Below, in pieces: positions 54,487 to 63,430 of a DNA stretch of 64,000 bases. Position numbers and translations under genes: made by a program. Origin of the DNA: Mesorhabditis belari. Its lineage: Eukaryota; Nematoda; Chromadorea; Rhabditida; Rhabditidae. Each line of letters starts with the position of its first letter. The stretch's first letter is position 1. The notes beneath the pieces were generated by a model that saw only the letters and a list, made by a program, of their open reading frames with translations, had not been told where the DNA came from and did not search any database. Location of the stretch: NCBI GenBank assembly GCA_958450365.1, contig CAUEEP010000731.1:3100501-3164500 (forward strand), given 5' to 3'.

Positions 54487-57103
54487 CTTGGCAGATTGAG
54501 ATAACGAATAGCTCAGTGGTTAGAGGTTAGAGCTCAGTAGTTGCGGTCAAAGCAAAGGTCAAAGCAAAGGTCAAAGCTTCAATTCCCTCTCAAGAAATCG
54601 ACTTTTTCTTGCCAATTTCTTTTTTACACTAGATAACATTCTCTTCACTTACTGTACCTGAAAGTTGGGATTCGGGAAATCGTTCGAATTGATCCCTTTG
54701 ACTAAGCGAGCGGAGAGCATTGGGATATAGATTCCCGCATAGGATTCACCAGAGAGGAAAAACGTGCGTTTTTGGTATTTCGTTTGAACTCTAAATCATA
54801 AATGATGAGATTACGAAAATTTGGTGCAATAAGCTCTTTCCTAGTTCTAGCTATTTTCATATACCGGATTTTCTCTAATAGTAGTGCACAGCATCGGGCC
54901 GAGTTAATGACTATTTTACGGTTTCCAAGTTTTCACAGAAGCTCAACACTCAAGTCCCTCACAAGAGCTCATCGTCAGCTACATTTCCCTTCCCACATCG
55001 ATAGGTTCTGATAAGCGCTTCTCGAGATTTCGAGGAATTTAGGCAAAGCTTACGGTGCACTGCTATTAGAGAAAATACAGTAAACGTTTCCCCCTTTCTA
55101 CCGTAAACTTGTCTCTATTCTTGTCTCTATTTTTTTATGCAATTACTTTTTGGTTTGTTTTGTTTTGAGGATTCAAAAAGGATAGTAGTAGATAGATTTG
55201 AGAAGAATTGGACAAGAAAATGGTAGGAAAGGGGAAACATTTTCGAAAATCCTCTCTTGTTTTACCTGGCAAAGAAATCTTTGAGTGCCGCATAGTTTTG
55301 ATCGGCCGTTTGATCATCGGAGGCATATGTGTAGTTGTTCGTGTTCGTATCATACGAAAAGCCGACACCGATTGGCGATTCCAAGTAGAGCACGTTTGCA
55401 CGCTAGAATTGATCATGAATTTGCACAAAAATTGGTACTATAAAGTACAGAAAGTACAGAAAGTACAGAAAGTACAGAAAGTACAGAAAGTACAGAAAGT
55501 ACAGAAAGTACAGAAAGTACAGAAAGTAGAGAGAGTACAGAGAGTATAGAAAGTACAGAGAGTACAGAAAGTACAGAAAGTACAGAAAGTACAGAAAGTA
55601 GAGAGAGTACAGAGAGTATAGAAAGTACAGAGAGTACAGAAAGTACAGGAAGTACAGAAATGACGAACTGTCACACCATAAATCCTTTTTTTTTACTTCA
55701 AATCTATCGAATTTGAAAACGATCTATAGCTTAAAAAATCGAGAATTTCAAGAGCTTTCGAATCGAGTAAAGTACAACGAAAGATATGAGTGCTAAAGAA
55801 AGTTACAGCTGTTTATAGTCCTGCTAAAGAAAGTTACAGCTGTTTATAGTCCTGATTCGTAGTCTTCGTAATCTCTGCGGTTAATTCCCGCTGATAATGG
55901 TAGGGTTTAGGTTTTTAGCCAACAAATTTACATAGATATGAAATTTTGAGTTCATTTTTGCATCATTCGATGCGCAATTTCATTCGACATCAAACGATAG
56001 TCAAAAGCGAAGGGTTGATGTAAAGAAAAACATGAAAAATCTTACAATTGTCAACGATTGACACATCTTTTTCGTTACAAAATCGAGTTTTTAAGTGCCG
56101 ATAACTCACAGCATTCCACGAGTAGACATTCTCATATAGACTTTTCCCATCTTTATTCACGTAGAACGGACCAAGTTCTTCGAATTGACCAGCAAACGAG
56201 GAGCAACCAGGACCTGGAATCAGAAGTCAACCAGAAGTCAATGGTAGAGATTAGAGCTCAATGGTTAGAGATTAGAGCTAAATGGTAGAGGTTAGAGCTC
56301 AATGGTTAGAGGTTAGAGCTCAATGGTAGAGGTTAGAGCTAAATGGTAGAGGTTAAAGCTCAATGGTAGAGGTTAGAGCTTAATGGTTAGAGGTTAGAGC
56401 TCAATGGTAGAGGTTAGAGCTCAGTAGTTGCCCGAACAGCAAACTTAGAAACCGTAAAATAGTGATCAAATCGGCTTGGCGGGTTACCAGTTTATCTTCC
56501 ATAATTCTAAAGATTTCCATGTGCCAGTTGGCTTGCGTTTATGGGACATAAAGTTCATCTCAACTCACCGCCATTAAACCAAACAAGTACCGGATCGTTG
56601 GCTGGATCATTTCGGGATTCCGTTAATCTAAAGTACATTGATTTCCATCTAGATTCTAGTAAAACTAGTAAAACGTAGCCTCTATTTAAAGCAATTCTTC
56701 AAAGATCACGATCAATTATTCATTTTTATTTCTTTCCTCACGTGTAATGCATTTTCCATGATCCATTTTGATTGGCGTTCAAATAGCCAGAGTACATTTT
56801 AAAGTTCACATTGAAAATGAGACCCGGAAGATCTTTTACCTTAAAAAATTTGATTCATTTTAAAAAATTGAAATGTTTTCTTTTTAAAGAATAAATAAAA
56901 ACTACCAAAAACCATCAAAAACTACAAAAAACTACAAAAAAACTATCAAAAACTATCAAAAACTATCAAAAACTACCAAAAACTACCAAAAACTACCAAA
57001 AAACTACCAAAAACTACAAAAAACTTACCAAATCATCTTCTCCAATCGATAAAGTTCCACTCCAAAACGCCAGTGATATTGCCACAAGTTTGAGAAAGTC
57101 CAT
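49614..57103 (-). CDS. Serine carboxypeptidase, S10 family
   Basis: Seventeen exons: 57103-57029, 56839-56742, 56627-56569, 56213-56110, 55402-55266, 54790-54658, 53315-53224, 52684-52627, 52586-52480, 52358-52258, 51418-51357, 51251-51153, 51078-51005, 50942-50864, 50369-50262, 50168-50070 and 49784-49614, 551 residues, all phases agreeing. A signal peptide ([19 protein letters not shown]) starts it. Landmarks: [28 protein letters not shown], catalytic Ser in GESYAG, GNG, catalytic Asp in NGDVDTVCN and catalytic His in [11 protein letters not shown]. It is probably a lysosomal or secreted exopeptidase of the cathepsin A type. Three donors are GTTTG-type and need transcript proof (after 52480, 52258 and 50262). 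The end may be the TGA at 49614, or a splice at GTAAAT to an exon near 49437. Almost every long intron carries a different minisatellite or transposon piece. Confidence 0.92.
50399..50852. repeat. AAACAGTAAACA minisatellite in carboxypeptidase intron 14
   Basis: Words AAACAGT, AAACAAACAGT and AAATAAACAGT alternate over about 450 bp. A block of about 180 bp is itself duplicated. Three minus frames stay open (Leu-Phe-Thr-Val-Tyr-Cys-like); these are by-products. Confidence 0.95.
51489..52206. repeat. 12-bp minisatellite (ATATCTAGATCT) in carboxypeptidase intron 10
   Basis: About 58 copies of ATATCTAGATCT (variant ATATCTAGATCC) span about 715 bp. The minus frame reads Asp-Ile-Asp-Leu repeats and is fused in frame to the true exon 10 sequence only because the unit is four codons. 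Confidence 0.97.
52392..52462. repeat. TTTTGTTTTGTCTTTTTG repeat in carboxypeptidase intron 9
   Basis: Four copies of a 17-bp unit TTTTGTTTTGTCTTTTT adjoin exon 9 directly. An ORF over it and the reverse of exon 9 is a shadow. Confidence 0.9.
52752..52978. repeat. 20-bp minisatellite (ACAAGCTGTTACCTTCACAG) in intron 7
   Basis: Eleven copies of ACAAGCTGTTACCTTCACAG, nearly perfect; two are shortened in the centre. Confidence 0.97.
53340..53424. repeat. GATA/GATG/GATT tetramer tract
   Basis: About 20 tetramers, AGAT then GGAT then TGAT/TGGT, lie in intron 6 of the carboxypeptidase gene directly before a MITE. Confidence 0.9.
53425..53645. mobile_element. MITE family F, copy 2
   Basis: CACTACTGGACAATGAAATA to CAATGAAATATCATATTTGA-like inverted end. 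It lacks about 18 bp (GATCGTCACTTTCGCGCG) in the left arm relative to copy 1 and is otherwise about 95% alike. Confidence 0.9.
53740..54115 (-). mobile_element. LINE family 2, copy 2, 5'-truncated
   Basis: Reverse complement of 33228-33660 at high identity: GGAATCGATTTCCCAGAGTT, then the same hairpin (53848-53930, here uninterrupted), and an AATAAAGT end at the low coordinate. No rRNA sequence precedes it. Confidence 0.8.
54422..54640 (+). repeat. Pyrimidine tract followed by tRNA-like repeat, family 2, copy 2
   Basis: CTTTCTTTCTTTCTCTTGGCA is followed by CGAATAGCTCAGTGGTTAGA, an internal duplication (GGTTAGAGCTCAGTAG, GTCAAAGCAAA three times), TTCAATTCCCTC and TTGCCAATT. It has the same arrangement as 11700-11802. 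It sits in intron 6 of the carboxypeptidase gene. Confidence 0.6.
54862..55082. mobile_element. MITE family E, copy 4 (inverted)
   Basis: TACCGGATTTTCTCTAATAG to ATTAGAGAAAATACAGTA, with the interior (GCTACATTT, CACATCGATAGGTTCTGATA) in opposite orientation to copies 1-3. It lies in intron 5 of the carboxypeptidase gene. Confidence 0.9.
55083..55258. mobile_element. MITE family K, copy 2
   Basis: AACGTTTCCCCCTTTCTACC, GTAAACTTGTCTCTA on the left and AAATGGTAGGAAAGGGGAAA on the right. It abuts MITE E copy 4 and ends within a few bases of carboxypeptidase exon 5. Confidence 0.75.
55441..55662. repeat. 10-bp minisatellite (AAGTACAGAA)
   Basis: About 22 copies of AAGTACAGAA and AGAGTACAGA. A block of about 80 bp is repeated twice. 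Confidence 0.95.
55680..56109. other. Rest of carboxypeptidase intron 4
   Basis: A 34-bp sequence (GCTAAAGAAAGTTACAGCTG onward) is duplicated at 55791 and 55825. Otherwise the stretch is unique and non-coding. Confidence 0.6.
56228..56432. repeat. Tandem array of tRNA A-box-like units
   Basis: About nine copies of a 22-24-bp unit, GGTTAGAGCTCAATGGTAGA and variants, occupy intron 3 of the carboxypeptidase gene. The unit resembles the D-arm/A-box section of the tRNA-like repeat at 54500. A fragment of MITE E (ACCGTAAAATAGTGATCAAA) follows. Confidence 0.85.
56890..57027. repeat. AAAACTACCAA repeat in intron 1
   Basis: About twelve 10-11-bp units, AAAACTACCA and AAAACTATCA, end at the donor of exon 1. 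Confidence 0.9.
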
Positions 57104-57499
57104 AGCTACAAGTATTTTGTTCTCTTTGTAAACAAACTCTGAAAAAAAGATTTTCTTTGCAATCGGATGATTGTTGAGAGGAAAATCAAGAATTCAATGC
57201 ACCAGAAAGCACTAGAAAATGAGAATTTTTGGGAAAAAAAAATTCGAGAAATGATGTGAGAAAGGCGATAAATTTCCACCAGCTACCGGTCTATCAGAAT
57301 TACGCGTCTCCTTGTCCATTCTTATCTTTTTAATCCACGGTGTATTTCTCTCTCTTTTTCTTGATCTCTAATACAAATACTTACACACTTTCTCCTAAAA
57401 TTTGCTGACATTTTTCGCTTTACTCTTCCTTTAGTTTGTGATTTTTTTGATTGCAACTTGGAATTCAATGCTTTTTAGAGCATATACCGTATTTTCTCT
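57104..57499. other. Upstream region of the carboxypeptidase gene
   Basis: No exon is seen. GAATTCAATGCACCAGAAAG near 57190 belongs to the small GTGCACTGAATTC-type repeat family. TACCGTATTTTCTCTAATA at 57485 is one end of MITE family E. Confidence 0.5.
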
Positions 57500-57795
57500 A
57501 ATACAGTGCGTTTCAAATTCTTAAACGCACCCTCTAAAATAGCGAATTTTGCAGTTTCAAGACGTCAGTTTCAAGACGTTTCTATACTTAAAACAGCAAT
57601 TTTTTTGGCCTGGCGCAATCTCGACGTCTCTGCTCTTCAAAACCTCATCAATTCAATGCCAGACCGCATTTTTCAAGTAATTAATCGTTCTGGTGCGTGT
57701 ACAGATTATTAGTTTTGATTTTTTACCTTTGATTTTTAATTTGTGTCGATAAATAAAAATGTTTTCATAGTGCGTTTAAGAATTTGAAACGGTTG
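57500..57795 (+). mobile_element. Tc1-like transposon remnant
   Basis: Inverted ends CAGTGCGTTTCAAATTCTTA and TAAGAATTTGAAAC bracket about 290 bp. The plus strand keeps the C-terminal tail of a Tc1-type transposase (NLINSMPDRIFQVINRSGA, then CTDY and stop). The catalytic core is deleted. It is inserted at the end of a MITE E fragment. Confidence 0.7.
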
Positions 57796-58280
57796 ATTTA
57801 GCAAAAAGTTTCTATTTTGAAAATTTTTGTTTTTTACAGTATGCTTATTTTTCGTGTTATTTAGGTTTTAAGACAGTTTTAGGTTTTTTTTAGACAAAAC
57901 TAAATGACTAAATTATTTTTTACACTAAAAATGGTGAATCAAAGATTTTATCCATATAATTTTTCGGCACTAGATGGATGATCTAACAACAAAATGGTCT
58001 AACAACAACAAGTCAGATCAGGCCAGATCAAGTCTAACAACAACAAGGTTTTGTCGTGTCCCTGGTGTGAGCTCTTTCAAAACCTGGCTAGACCAAGCTA
58101 GGCCAAAAGCCATCAAATTTGACACATTTGAATCGCAAGTGTTAGTAGGCTAACCATATTCACAAAGTCATAGTACACAAATTCGAGTTACAGCCGACCC
58201 GATAACGGTGAGTCTCTCTCAGGAAAAACTCGAGATTTGTGAGAAATAAAAATTTCCCGAATAAACCCCAAAGAATTTAG
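57796..58280. other. Intergenic stretch
   Basis: A loose TCTAACAACAACAAG repeat lies at 57980-58050. GCCGACCCGATAACG with a GTGAGT donor at about 58207 could be an upstream exon of the next gene, but its phase does not fit. Confidence 0.4.
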
Positions 58281-60247
58281 TTATTGCAAGGATGAGGAGA
58301 TTCAAGCAGTCAGACTTCTCAAAATTTGTCGAACCGAATTGTGAGTGAGAGTAGTTGAGCTAAAATGTCAGGAGAGTTGTCAGGAGGGTTGAGCTAAAAT
58401 CAAAAATTGAACGATTTTAAAGATAAAACAAAGTTGGATACAAAGTGACTTAAAGACTTTGTTTAAAAAAAGACTTTGTTTAAAGAAAACTTTGTTTAAA
58501 AAAAGACTTTGTTTAAAGAAAACTTTGTTTAAAAAAGACTTTGTTTCGGCTTGAAATTCTTTTCGCTTAAAACCGTGCCGCCAATCGCAAAGTTCACAAG
58601 CAAGTTTACGAAAAATCAGTTGATTTGTCAGGAGAAGGATCGAGATTTGGAAAAAGTGAGGTTAGTGAAGGGAAAGCTTTTTGCTTTTGGCTAGAGAATT
58701 AGATCAACAACTGAAATTTGCGAAACAATCGTTATTGTGAGGTTCTTGGGGAAAAACTTGTCAGAGAAAGCAATTTTCAACACCTTTCTGAACCCATTTC
58801 AGAGCCAACGCAAAAACAAGAACAATCCCAGACAGCCAAACTTCTCACAACTTGCCAAGAGACTTTTCGAGTTTTGGTTAACAAGTTGGAATCTGTAGCT
58901 GCTTATCTACCTTGACCAGAGCTATACATAACACTCGGGGAAAGTACTCTGCCGATGGGCGGCCGAATTCCCATTTAAGGCGAATCAACATGCCTGTTTT
59001 GCGGATTGAGATTGATGGACCACTAAACTTGAGTATATTCCTTGTGCCCTTTTGGGTTCTGTAATTGACATAGTTTAAAGTGATCAGAGTTGATCTAAAG
59101 TGATCAGAGTTGTAAGTGAGAGCATTGATCTAAAATCAAAAATTGAACTATTCTAGTTATCCATTTCAGAACCAACGCAAAACAAGAACAATCCGAGACA
59201 GCCAGACTTCTCTCAACTTGTCAAGAGACTTTGTGAGTTTTGATTACTAAGCCGGAATCTACATTCAAGTTTTTAGGTCCAAAACAATCCTTGACCACAA
59301 GTGAGTTTGAAGATTTGACCGAATTGAGTTTAGCCCTTTTTAAAACAAATTAAAACAGTTCTAAAACAAAATTTACTGATTTGTTTACGTTTACGTATTT
59401 ACTGATTTAGGCAAAACCTCACAACTTGCTTGGATAAGCACCAGCAACTGACGAAAGAGACAGATCAACAAATGGAGAAAGTGATGTGAGTAATGGACAT
59501 TTTTAAGTTTTGAACGTTTGCACTTCTTAGCGAAAGCAATTTTAAAAATCTTTCCGCAGCCATTCGTATCCATTTCAGAGCCAACGCAAAACAAGAACAA
59601 TCCGAGCCAGCCAAACTTCTCTCAACTTGTCAAGACACTTTGTGAGTCAAAATTGTTCAGCTAAAAATGTTTCAACAAGATTTTTTTTTAGGTCGAAAGC
59701 AACCTTTGATCACAAGTGAGTTGGCGAGGAGTTGCTTCTGCAGTCAGCCACTCCAAATTGTAGCAAAATTTAGGGAAAATCACACAACTTGCTTGGATAA
59801 ACATCAACAACTCATGAAAGAAAACGATGAACAAATCGAGAAATTAAAGTTAGTAAATGGAAAAGGGCTCTTGTCATAGAATTGAGCTTCAAAATCTTCA
59901 GAACCTCATCAAAACAAGAACAATCCGAGATCGCCAAACTTCTCACAACTTGCCAAGAGACTTTGTGAGTTTTGATTACTAAGCCGGAATCTTCATCCAA
60001 GTTTTTAGGTCCAAAACAATCCTTGACCACAAGTGGGTTTGAAGATTTGACCGGATTTAATTTAGCCCTTTCAATGGGCCTCGATTCTTAGTCCCCCCTT
60101 GAATCCCATTCGTTGAGGGATTTGACAATTCAACTGTTGATCAGTTTCAGTGTTGACAATGAGTGTCGAGTGGCAAAAATAAACCAAGAGCCTTTGCCCT
60201 TGCAAGTGACTGGACTTAATCTCGTTGTTGTCGATGTTTGGCTTTGA
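58281..60247 (+). CDS. Modular coiled-coil-like protein with repeated three-exon units
   Basis: I do not recognise this family. Supported exons: 58281-58340, about 58538-58660, 59170-59232, 59277-59300, 59411-59485, 59579-59641, 59692-59715, 59774-59848, 59902-59964, 60009-60032 and 60151-60247, all phase 2. Three kinds recur in order: A, 63 bp (KQEQSE.AKLLSTCQETL); B, 24 bp (SKTILDHK); C, 75 bp (TTCLDKHQQL.KE.DQQ.EK). Each ~54-residue module has one Cys in A and one in C and is Gln/Glu/Lys-rich, suggesting a coiled coil with regularly spaced disulfides. The last exon ends VVVDVWL-stop. An extra A copy at 58800-58862 has a one-base insertion and a lost donor, and is presumably skipped. The first exon(s) are unknown, so signal peptide status is open. 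Confidence 0.65.
58448..58545. repeat. AAAGACTTTGTTTA repeat
   Basis: Five copies of a 17-18-bp unit, AAGACTTTGTTTAAA or AAAACTTTGTTTAAA, lie in the first assigned intron of the modular gene. Confidence 0.9.
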
Positions 60248-60500
60248 GGCTTTTGTCTTCATAACGCGAAAAGTTCTATGTTTGATCGGAGGGGTTTTTT
60301 TCGTCTTTTTTATCGTGCTCGCTTTTGCTTATTTAAACCGAGACGAATCAGAGGCCGAAAAGGAGACAACGAGGTACTTGAAAGTAGACATGCGATTCGA
60401 GAACTCATTTGTATTGGTCTTTAGTGTCTATCCAAAAGCTAACCTAGTTTGATTCAAGATTTCTCGAACTGGTTGCTTTCACCAATTTCTACTTCAAAGT
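60248..60500 (+). other. Open frame with a membrane-like segment, status unclear
   Basis: A frame from ATG 60234 to 60452 overlaps the end of the modular gene and contains VLCLIGGVFFVFFIVLAFAY followed by an acidic stretch (NRDESEAEKE). It could be a membrane-anchor exon of the downstream lectin-like gene via a phase-1 donor near 60424 (TTTA|GTGTCT), but no signal is strong. Confidence 0.25.
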
Positions 60501-60505
60501 AGATA

Positions 60506-60813
60506 TGTTACGTCCGAATCTGAGGAGACGTCCATCTCCGATCCATCTCTGAGTCGGACGTCCATCTCTGAGTCGGACGTCCATCTCTGAGTCGGACGTC
60601 CATCTCTGAGTCGGACGTCCATCTCTGAGTCGGACGTCCATCTCTGAGTCGGACGTCCATCTCTGAGTCGGACGTCCATCTCTGAGTCGGACGTCCATCT
60701 CTGAGTCGGACGTCCATCTCTGAGTCGGACGTCCATCTCTGAGTCGGACGTCCATCTCTGAGTCGGACGTCCGTTTCGGAGGAGAATGAATCTCCTCAGA
60801 TTCGGACGTAACA
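60506..60813. mobile_element. MITE carrying a 19-bp minisatellite, with GATA target duplication
   Basis: Perfect 23-bp inverted ends, TGTTACGTCCGAATCTGAGG plus AGA, enclose about thirteen copies of TCTGAGTCGGACGTCCATC. GATA flanks both ends (60502-60505, 60814-60817). The minisatellite unit shares GTCCGA-type words with the termini, so it may have grown from the element. The three long minus ORFs are by-products. Confidence 0.85.
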
Positions 60814-60885
60814 GATACACAATTCAAGACCCAACATTTTACAAAAATCGGTATTAGAAAGAGCTTTTATTTAGTAAAAAATTAG

Positions 60886-61844
60886 TCGGAGTGAGCGGTG
60901 AAACCAGTGCAACGGCTACACCAGATCCTAGAGCGAATGGCTGGACATATTTTGAGATAACGAAACGATGGTACAAGGTAGTTAAATTGCAACGGTATTT
61001 TCTTTTTCATATAAATTCTAGGTGTTCCCGACAGAAAGAGCCTTTGATTCGGCAGAAAGTGACTGTCAAGAGGAGAACGGACATTTGGCATCGATTCAAA
61101 GCCAGGATGAGAACAAGTTCATTTTTGACCTTGGTACGTTAGTTAAATTCCGCATTAGACTCAAACATTGCTCACTTTGAAATCATATTTAGCAAGAAAC
61201 AATACTGGCTCATGGTGGCTCTGGATAGGATTGGAGGTGAGCTGAACGCCTATAAATGACGAAAAAAACACTTTCATCAAAGCCATCAAAAGCCACTATG
61301 AATACGTTAAATAGGAAACATCAACTTTGTTTTAGAGAAGCCTACGCGATCCCAACAAGTTCCAATGGACCGACTGGAGCAGCGTTGAGTATCAAAACTG
61401 GTCGCCCGACGAGCCGAACACTCTCAGCGAAACCGGAGTGGCTGTGAGTGAGATCAATTGCTTCGTCGATTCGATCAAAAACTGGAAAATTTAGCCGTTT
61501 AGCCGGCAACTAGACTTGAAGTTAGCCGGCAACTAGACTTGGAGTTAGCCGGCAACTAGACTTGGAGTTAGCCGGCAACTAGACTTGAAGTTAATACCCG
61601 CGTCTCATAAACGATAGAAAAACGGAGTAACCCTTGGGGTCAAGCTTTGCACATTGGCTAGACGATGTTTAAGTTTAAAAGCCGGTCATTTCCTATACAG
61701 ATGTGAATTCAAAAGCTAAAAGTTAAGCTAAGAGATACCTAGATGAATCTCCGACACCCTGACCTGCTGGCCACATGGAACGATCTCCCTGCCGGTCTCA
61801 ACACCGGTCACACGCCCATCGCTTTTATCTGCAAAAAGACATAG
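60886..61844 (+). CDS. C-type lectin-like domain protein, 5' end missing
   Basis: Exons 60886-60977, 61022-61133, 61193-61236, 61336-61443 and 61743-61844, phases consistent, about 150 residues assigned. C-type lectin fold landmarks: GWTYFEITKRWY, AFDSAESDCQEENGHLASI, DENKFIF, SWWLWIGLE, KFQWTDWSSVEYQNW, PDEPN and final FICKKT. The Cys in SDCQ and the Cys in FIC would form the long disulfide; the usual second pair (before and after WND) is absent. The calcium-site EPN is present but the WND lacks its partner Cys. The signal peptide exon was not found upstream, possibly displaced by the MITE. It probably encodes a secreted or membrane-bound lectin-like protein, a group often linked to nematode immunity. 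Intron 4 holds a 24-bp repeat. Confidence 0.8.
61493..61590. repeat. 24-bp repeat (TTAGCCGGCAACTAGACTTG)
   Basis: Four copies of TTAGCCGGCAACTAGACTTG plus GAG or AAG lie in an intron of the lectin-like gene. Confidence 0.95.
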
Positions 61845-61949
61845 CCAGCTATAGATTTCCTTTTAGCACCTAAATGACGCAAATTTTTTCTTTTTTTTCT
61901 TTGTATTGTATTTTTCCTTCTTGAAAAAAGAAAACTCCTGCTTCTAAAA

Positions 61950-62369
61950 GATTTCCAAAAAAATCCCCATTTGGCGGACATATCCTATTGCCGGTTTTTT
62001 CAATCGCCTTATGTAAGTAACTTTTTGTAAACGCTTTTTGACAATTTTTTTTTATTTTGCTGTTTTTGAATAAATTAGAATAAACTTGTTTATTCGAATT
62101 TATTCAAAATTTTCTTAGCCGTTCAAATGAATTGGATCGAGAAGAAATCGAAAATCATCGATTAGATGGTGGATTCGTTAAAAAATTGATTAAATTATGT
62201 GATTAATCGGTTACGATACGATATCTATTTCAGTAAAATCTCCTTTTTTTCAGTGCTGATCGAAGCAAATCGATCATTTGTCGAAAATTGCAATACAAAA
62301 CTCAATATCAATGTTTGTTCGTACAACGATTTCGAAAGATCTTCTTCCATGGACCAAAAATCACGTTGA
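61950..62369 (+). CDS. Unidentified gene, three 3' exons
   Basis: Candidate exons end at 62012 (donor GTAAGT; start unclear, contains IPIWRTYPIAGFFNRL), then 62119-62198 (after TTTCTTAG; SNELDREEIENHRLDGGFVK) and 62254-62369 (after TTTTTTTCAG; IEANRSFVENCNTKLNINVC, ending KSR-stop). Phases agree across both introns. I do not recognise the family. The start lies about 110 bp behind the lectin-like stop, so it may be an operon partner, an alternative 3' end, or an independent gene. Confidence 0.4.
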
Positions 62370-62660
62370 CAAGAGGATTTGCTGAGCAGATGCAGAGCAG
62401 ATGATGCTGATGCTCACAAGGCTGATTCAGCACTGGCGCAATCAGGATTTCTTCGATTTGGTCACCTTTAATGACCAATCCAATCGATGTCACTCATTGA
62501 AATATTCTTGAATCAAAAAAACATCCTCAAAACCGCATTCCAACATCGATTAGATAAGTTTTTGCTTAGAAAATCACATTAAAAAACGATGATTTTACTG
62601 GGTGACTATGGGTTTTTTTGTGAAAAGGGGAATGGGAGGAGGGGAATTGATGGGGAAAAG
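62370..62660. other. Stretch without a supported gene
   Basis: No exon or repeat stands out before the inverted repeat. Confidence 0.4.
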
Positions 62661-62664
62661 AGAA

Positions 62665-62843
62665 TGAGGACTCACAAAGCCCGCGACCACCCATCACGTT
62701 TCCTTCAAGAAAGAAAGAAAATTGAAAGAAAGTAACAACAACTAGCCGCATAGTACTAAGAAGATTGAAAAAAAGAAAGGATAGATTATCTTTTATGTGC
62801 TTATCACGATGAACAAATCATAACAATGTTTTCGATGTTCACG
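62665..62843 (-). repeat. Left arm of an inverted duplication
   Basis: TGAGGACTCACAAAGCCCGC through AACAATGTTTTCGATGTTCA is the near-exact reverse complement of 63826-64000. Its minus strand has an ATG at 62751 followed by an open frame (MRLVVVTFFQFSFF, then GGRGLCESS). Confidence 0.9.
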
Positions 62844-63017
62844 AAGCAAAGAAAAATTTTCGGGACGCATTCTAAAATGCACTAGCTACCGTAATCCGCA
62901 ATTTCCATTGCCATTTTTCCAATGAAGCGATTTTTCGTTATTTTTATTCATTTTTCATCGTTTTTCTTTGTCATTTCATCGCAAATTCATCAAGATCAAC
63001 TGCTATATAACAGAAGT

Positions 63018-63165
63018 TACCGTAAATACCGTAATAATACCCCATCCCCTCTCGTACAGTCGCGTAGTCGCTAAAGTTTTTTAGTATTTCATTTTTTTTG
63101 CAAAGCACCCATACTTTCAAAAAATGCATCTTTGGTATCAAAAAAATAGCCCTGAATCTTCTTGA
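63018..63165. mobile_element. MITE family I, truncated copy
   Basis: TACCGTAAATACCGTAATAA, CTCTCGTACAGTCGCGTAGT and AAAAATAGCCCTGAAT match the right half of 28596-28899 in opposite orientation. The other end is missing. Confidence 0.8.
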
Positions 63166-63235
63166 AAATCTTCTTTCATTTAGAATCCTAAGTAGCGTAA
63201 CTATTCTATTAGAAGGGCATGCCCATTTAATTTTT

Positions 63236-63430
63236 TGAACCTTCCTTTTGAACCTTTTGAACCTTTTGAACCTTTTGAACCTTTTGAACCTTTTGAACCT
63301 TCCTTTTGAACCTTTTGAACCTTTTGAACCTTTTGAACCTTTTGAACCTTTTGAACCTTTTGAACCTTTTGAACCTTCCTTTTGAACCTTTTGAACCTTC
63401 CTTTTGAACCTTTTGAACCTTTTGAACCTC
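63236..63430. repeat. 10-bp repeat (CTTTTGAACC)
   Basis: About 17 copies of CTTTTGAACC with CTTCCTTTTGAACC breaks lie in the spacer of the inverted duplication. Minus ORFs of Lys-Val-Gln or Gly-Ser-Lys repeats are by-products. Confidence 0.95.
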
